DNA of 36,064 nt from Actinomadura soli (GTDB lineage Bacteria; Actinomycetota; Actinomycetes; Streptosporangiales; Streptosporangiaceae): the NCBI RefSeq assembly GCF_005889715.1, contig NZ_VCKW01000060.1:1-36064 (forward strand), read 5' to 3'. Positions within the stretch are counted from its first letter, which is position 1; each line of letters opens with the position of its first letter. Below the pieces are notes generated by a model. That model saw only the letters and a program-made list of their open reading frames with translations, did no database searches and was not told the origin of the DNA. A program made the position numbers and the translations under genes. Positions 33,322-36,064 of the stretch are shown here, one piece after another.

Positions 33322-33699
33322 GACCCGCCAGATCCAGCCGCTCAGGCCCGCGGTGGGCTCGCCGCGCCGAGCCGCCCTGGGCCGGGAGATCCTGGGCCGA
33401 GGCAGCCTGGGCCGGAAACGCCCTGGCCGGAAGCGCCTGTACCGAAGGCGCTTGGGCCGGAAGCGCCGGTGCCGGACGCGTATGACGACCTCCCCGGGAC
33501 GCTCCTGCCAGTACCAGATCTTTCTTGCCGGATCAGGGCAAACACGACCGTGGTGGACGGGTAAAAGATCGTTCAGCCGGAACGCGGTGCGAATGCCGAG
33601 GATCGCCCGGTTTGTACGGTGTCGCGGTGAAGGCGGCGAGCCCGTTCGGCGGCGCGGGGGCGGCGCGGCTAGGCTCGGTGGCTGCACTCGGACTCACGA

Positions 33700-33769
33700 C
33701 CGAAGTCGCTCCGCCCGAAGAACGTCGCTGCATCCTAAGAAGTCGCTGCACCCGAAGAACGTCGCTGCA
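33700..33769 (-). repeat. Tandem 18-19 bp repeat array between the histidine kinase and eno
   Basis: On the minus strand: TGCAGCGACGTTCTTCGGG (33769-33751), TGCAGCGACTTCTTAGGA (33750-33733), the first unit again exactly (33732-33714), then a partial CGGAGCGACTTCGG. The units abut without spacers. The array begins within 13 bases of the long-form start of the histidine kinase and ends 73 bases before the eno start. Confidence 0.8.
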
Positions 33770-33776
33770 CACGTAG

Positions 33777-35126
<1,350 letters not shown>

Positions 35127-35180
35127 CATGACGCGGCCTGACTGGGGCTGAGGCGCACGGCCCCCGAACCGGGTGTCCCG

Positions 35181-35207
35181 GGGGACCGGAACCTCGTTCC
35201 GGTCCCC
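35181..35207 (+). terminator. Intrinsic terminator after eno
   Basis: GGGGACCGGAAC (35181-35192) pairs perfectly with GTTCCGGTCCCC (35196-35207) around loop CTC; TTTT follows about ten bases later. It lies 55 bases after the eno stop and before the ftsB start. Confidence 0.85.
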
Positions 35208-35286
35208 GAACGCCGGGTTTTCGGACGGACGAGCCAGACCGCATACCGGAGACACGCGAGTCCAGGACGACCACGCAGGGGACACG

Positions 35287-35748
35287 ATGGCTGACGACAA
35301 GGCCGGCCCCAAGGGCGGGCACGACGGCGACGACACCGGCCGCGAGGCCGGGCACGGGAGTGGCGCGCGCCGGGGTAACCCGGCCCTGACCAGCCGTGCC
35401 GCCATCCTGGCGGTGGTGGTGTGCGCCATCTCGCTGAGCCTCGCCTACCCCGTCCGCGAGTACATCGCGCAGCGCAAAGAGATCGCCGAACTCCAGCGCG
35501 AGGAGGCGGCGGCCCGGCGGCAGGTGGAGATCCTTGCCCAACGCAAGCAACAACTGGGCGAGAAGTCGTACATTGAGCGTGAGGCGACTCGAAGGCTCCA
35601 TTACTGCCGCCCTGACGTAAAGTGCTACATCGTCCTGGACGGCACCGGAGGCGACGGGCGGCAGGCCCGCAAGGGCGGGCCGACGGCCAGGCCGCCCTGG
35701 TACGAGACGCTGTGGCGGTCGGTCGAGTCCGCGGACAGGCCGCGCTGA
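35287..35748 (+). CDS. ftsB: FtsB/DivIC-family septum formation initiator
   Basis: A 153-residue bitopic division protein. A charged cytoplasmic start of about 35 residues precedes one helix (AAILAVVVCAISLSLAYPV), then a coiled coil (EYIAQRKEIAELQREEAAAR and on to about 90) and a short conserved end (YIEREATRRLHYCRPDVKCY). FtsB links FtsL and FtsQ in the divisome at the membrane's outer face. ATG 35287 has GGGGA upstream; longer in-frame starts would run through the eno terminator. The two cysteines near the end (CRPDVKC) could form a disulfide outside the cell. It follows eno, as in many actinobacteria. Confidence 0.88.
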   Translation: MADDKAGPKGGHDGDDTGREAGHGSGARRGNPALTSRAAILAVVVCAISLSLAYPVREYIAQRKEIAELQREEAAARRQVEILAQRKQQLGEKSYIEREATRRLHYCRPDVKCYIVLDGTGGDGRQARKGGPTARPPWYETLWRSVESADRPR

Positions 35749-36064
35749 CCCGTCGTCCATCGGGCCGGCGGAACCAGGACGGACGCGTCCCGGCGGGAGG
35801 GGCCGGGCGCGGACGGAGAGCGTCGCCGGGCGCGGCGGGCCGCGCCGCGCCACCACAAGCGACCGCCGGACGGCGTCGAGAGGCGTTGGACGGTTCCTGG
35901 TCGGCGGGCGACCGTTGGCCGAACGGACGGCGTCGGACGCCGTTCCCGGACGGCGGGCGGTGCCCCCGGAGGGGCGGCACCGGCTGGAGTGGCGGTGCCG
36001 GTCGTAGGGCGGTGCTGGTCAGGGAGTGTGGGGCCGGAGGGGGCCGTGTTGGTCGGAGGGGCGC
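35749..36064 (+). other. 316-base end region without a recognised gene
   Basis: No coding frame can be supported. CGGTGCC (35958-35964) pairs with GGCACCG (35976-35982) and may terminate the ftsB transcript. Imperfect GGCGGTGCCGG-like repeats follow at about 35990-36025. In related genomes a DUF501 gene often follows, and it may begin beyond the edge. Confidence 0.4.

Noticed and set aside
33700..33769. Possible CRISPR array
   Set aside because: Repeats abut with no spacers, are shorter than CRISPR repeats, and no cas genes are present.

Overview
The window is very GC-rich, with strong G/C at third codon positions, many GTG starts, one TTA leucine codon and genes packed with 1-8 base overlaps. 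This, together with the gene orders mfd / SurA-like lipoprotein / mazG and eno / ftsB, points to a filamentous high-GC actinobacterium. A relative of Actinomadura (Thermomonosporaceae) is my best guess, but genus level is inference only. No rRNA, tRNA, transposase, prophage or CRISPR array is visible.

Bases 1-22250 form what looks like a locus for a sulfated extracellular glycan. On the plus strand are the end of cysQ (PAP phosphatase), cysD and cysN (ATP sulfurylase), then a tightly overlapping trio: a PAPS sulfotransferase, a GT2 glycosyltransferase and a WecG/TagA (GT26) glycosyltransferase. A convergent minus-strand operon (12946 down to 5807) encodes a Wzz/BY-kinase-like co-polymerase with a broken P-loop, a Wzy/ligase-like membrane protein, an aminoglycoside-phosphotransferase-like kinase, a second sulfotransferase and a Wzx-like flippase. 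Across a 468-base divergent control region lie a secreted beta-propeller protein and a secreted GH26-like glycoside hydrolase. A second minus-strand block carries a PAP2 membrane phosphatase, a secreted single-pass protein with a proline-rich tail, a TauE/SafE exporter, an APS kinase fused to a degenerate ATP-sulfurylase domain, and a methyltransferase. Read together, CysDN makes APS, the kinase domain makes PAPS, two sulfotransferases use it and CysQ removes PAP, while Wzx/Wzy/Wzz-type proteins export and polymerise the glycan.

Bases 22250-28000 are housekeeping: mfd, a SurA-type lipoprotein and mazG. From 28003 follow a class A penicillin-binding protein with a PASTA domain (apparently leaderless and carrying the TTA codon), an MDR oxidoreductase, a small coiled-coil protein, an orphan sensor histidine kinase on the minus strand, enolase and the FtsB-like division protein.

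Structure outside genes includes a shared GC-rich palindromic repeat inside mfd and inside the APS kinase gene, a tandem 18-19 bp array between the histidine kinase and eno, a 15-bp tandem repeat before the oxidoreductase, and strong intrinsic-type hairpins after the propeller gene, mfd and eno.
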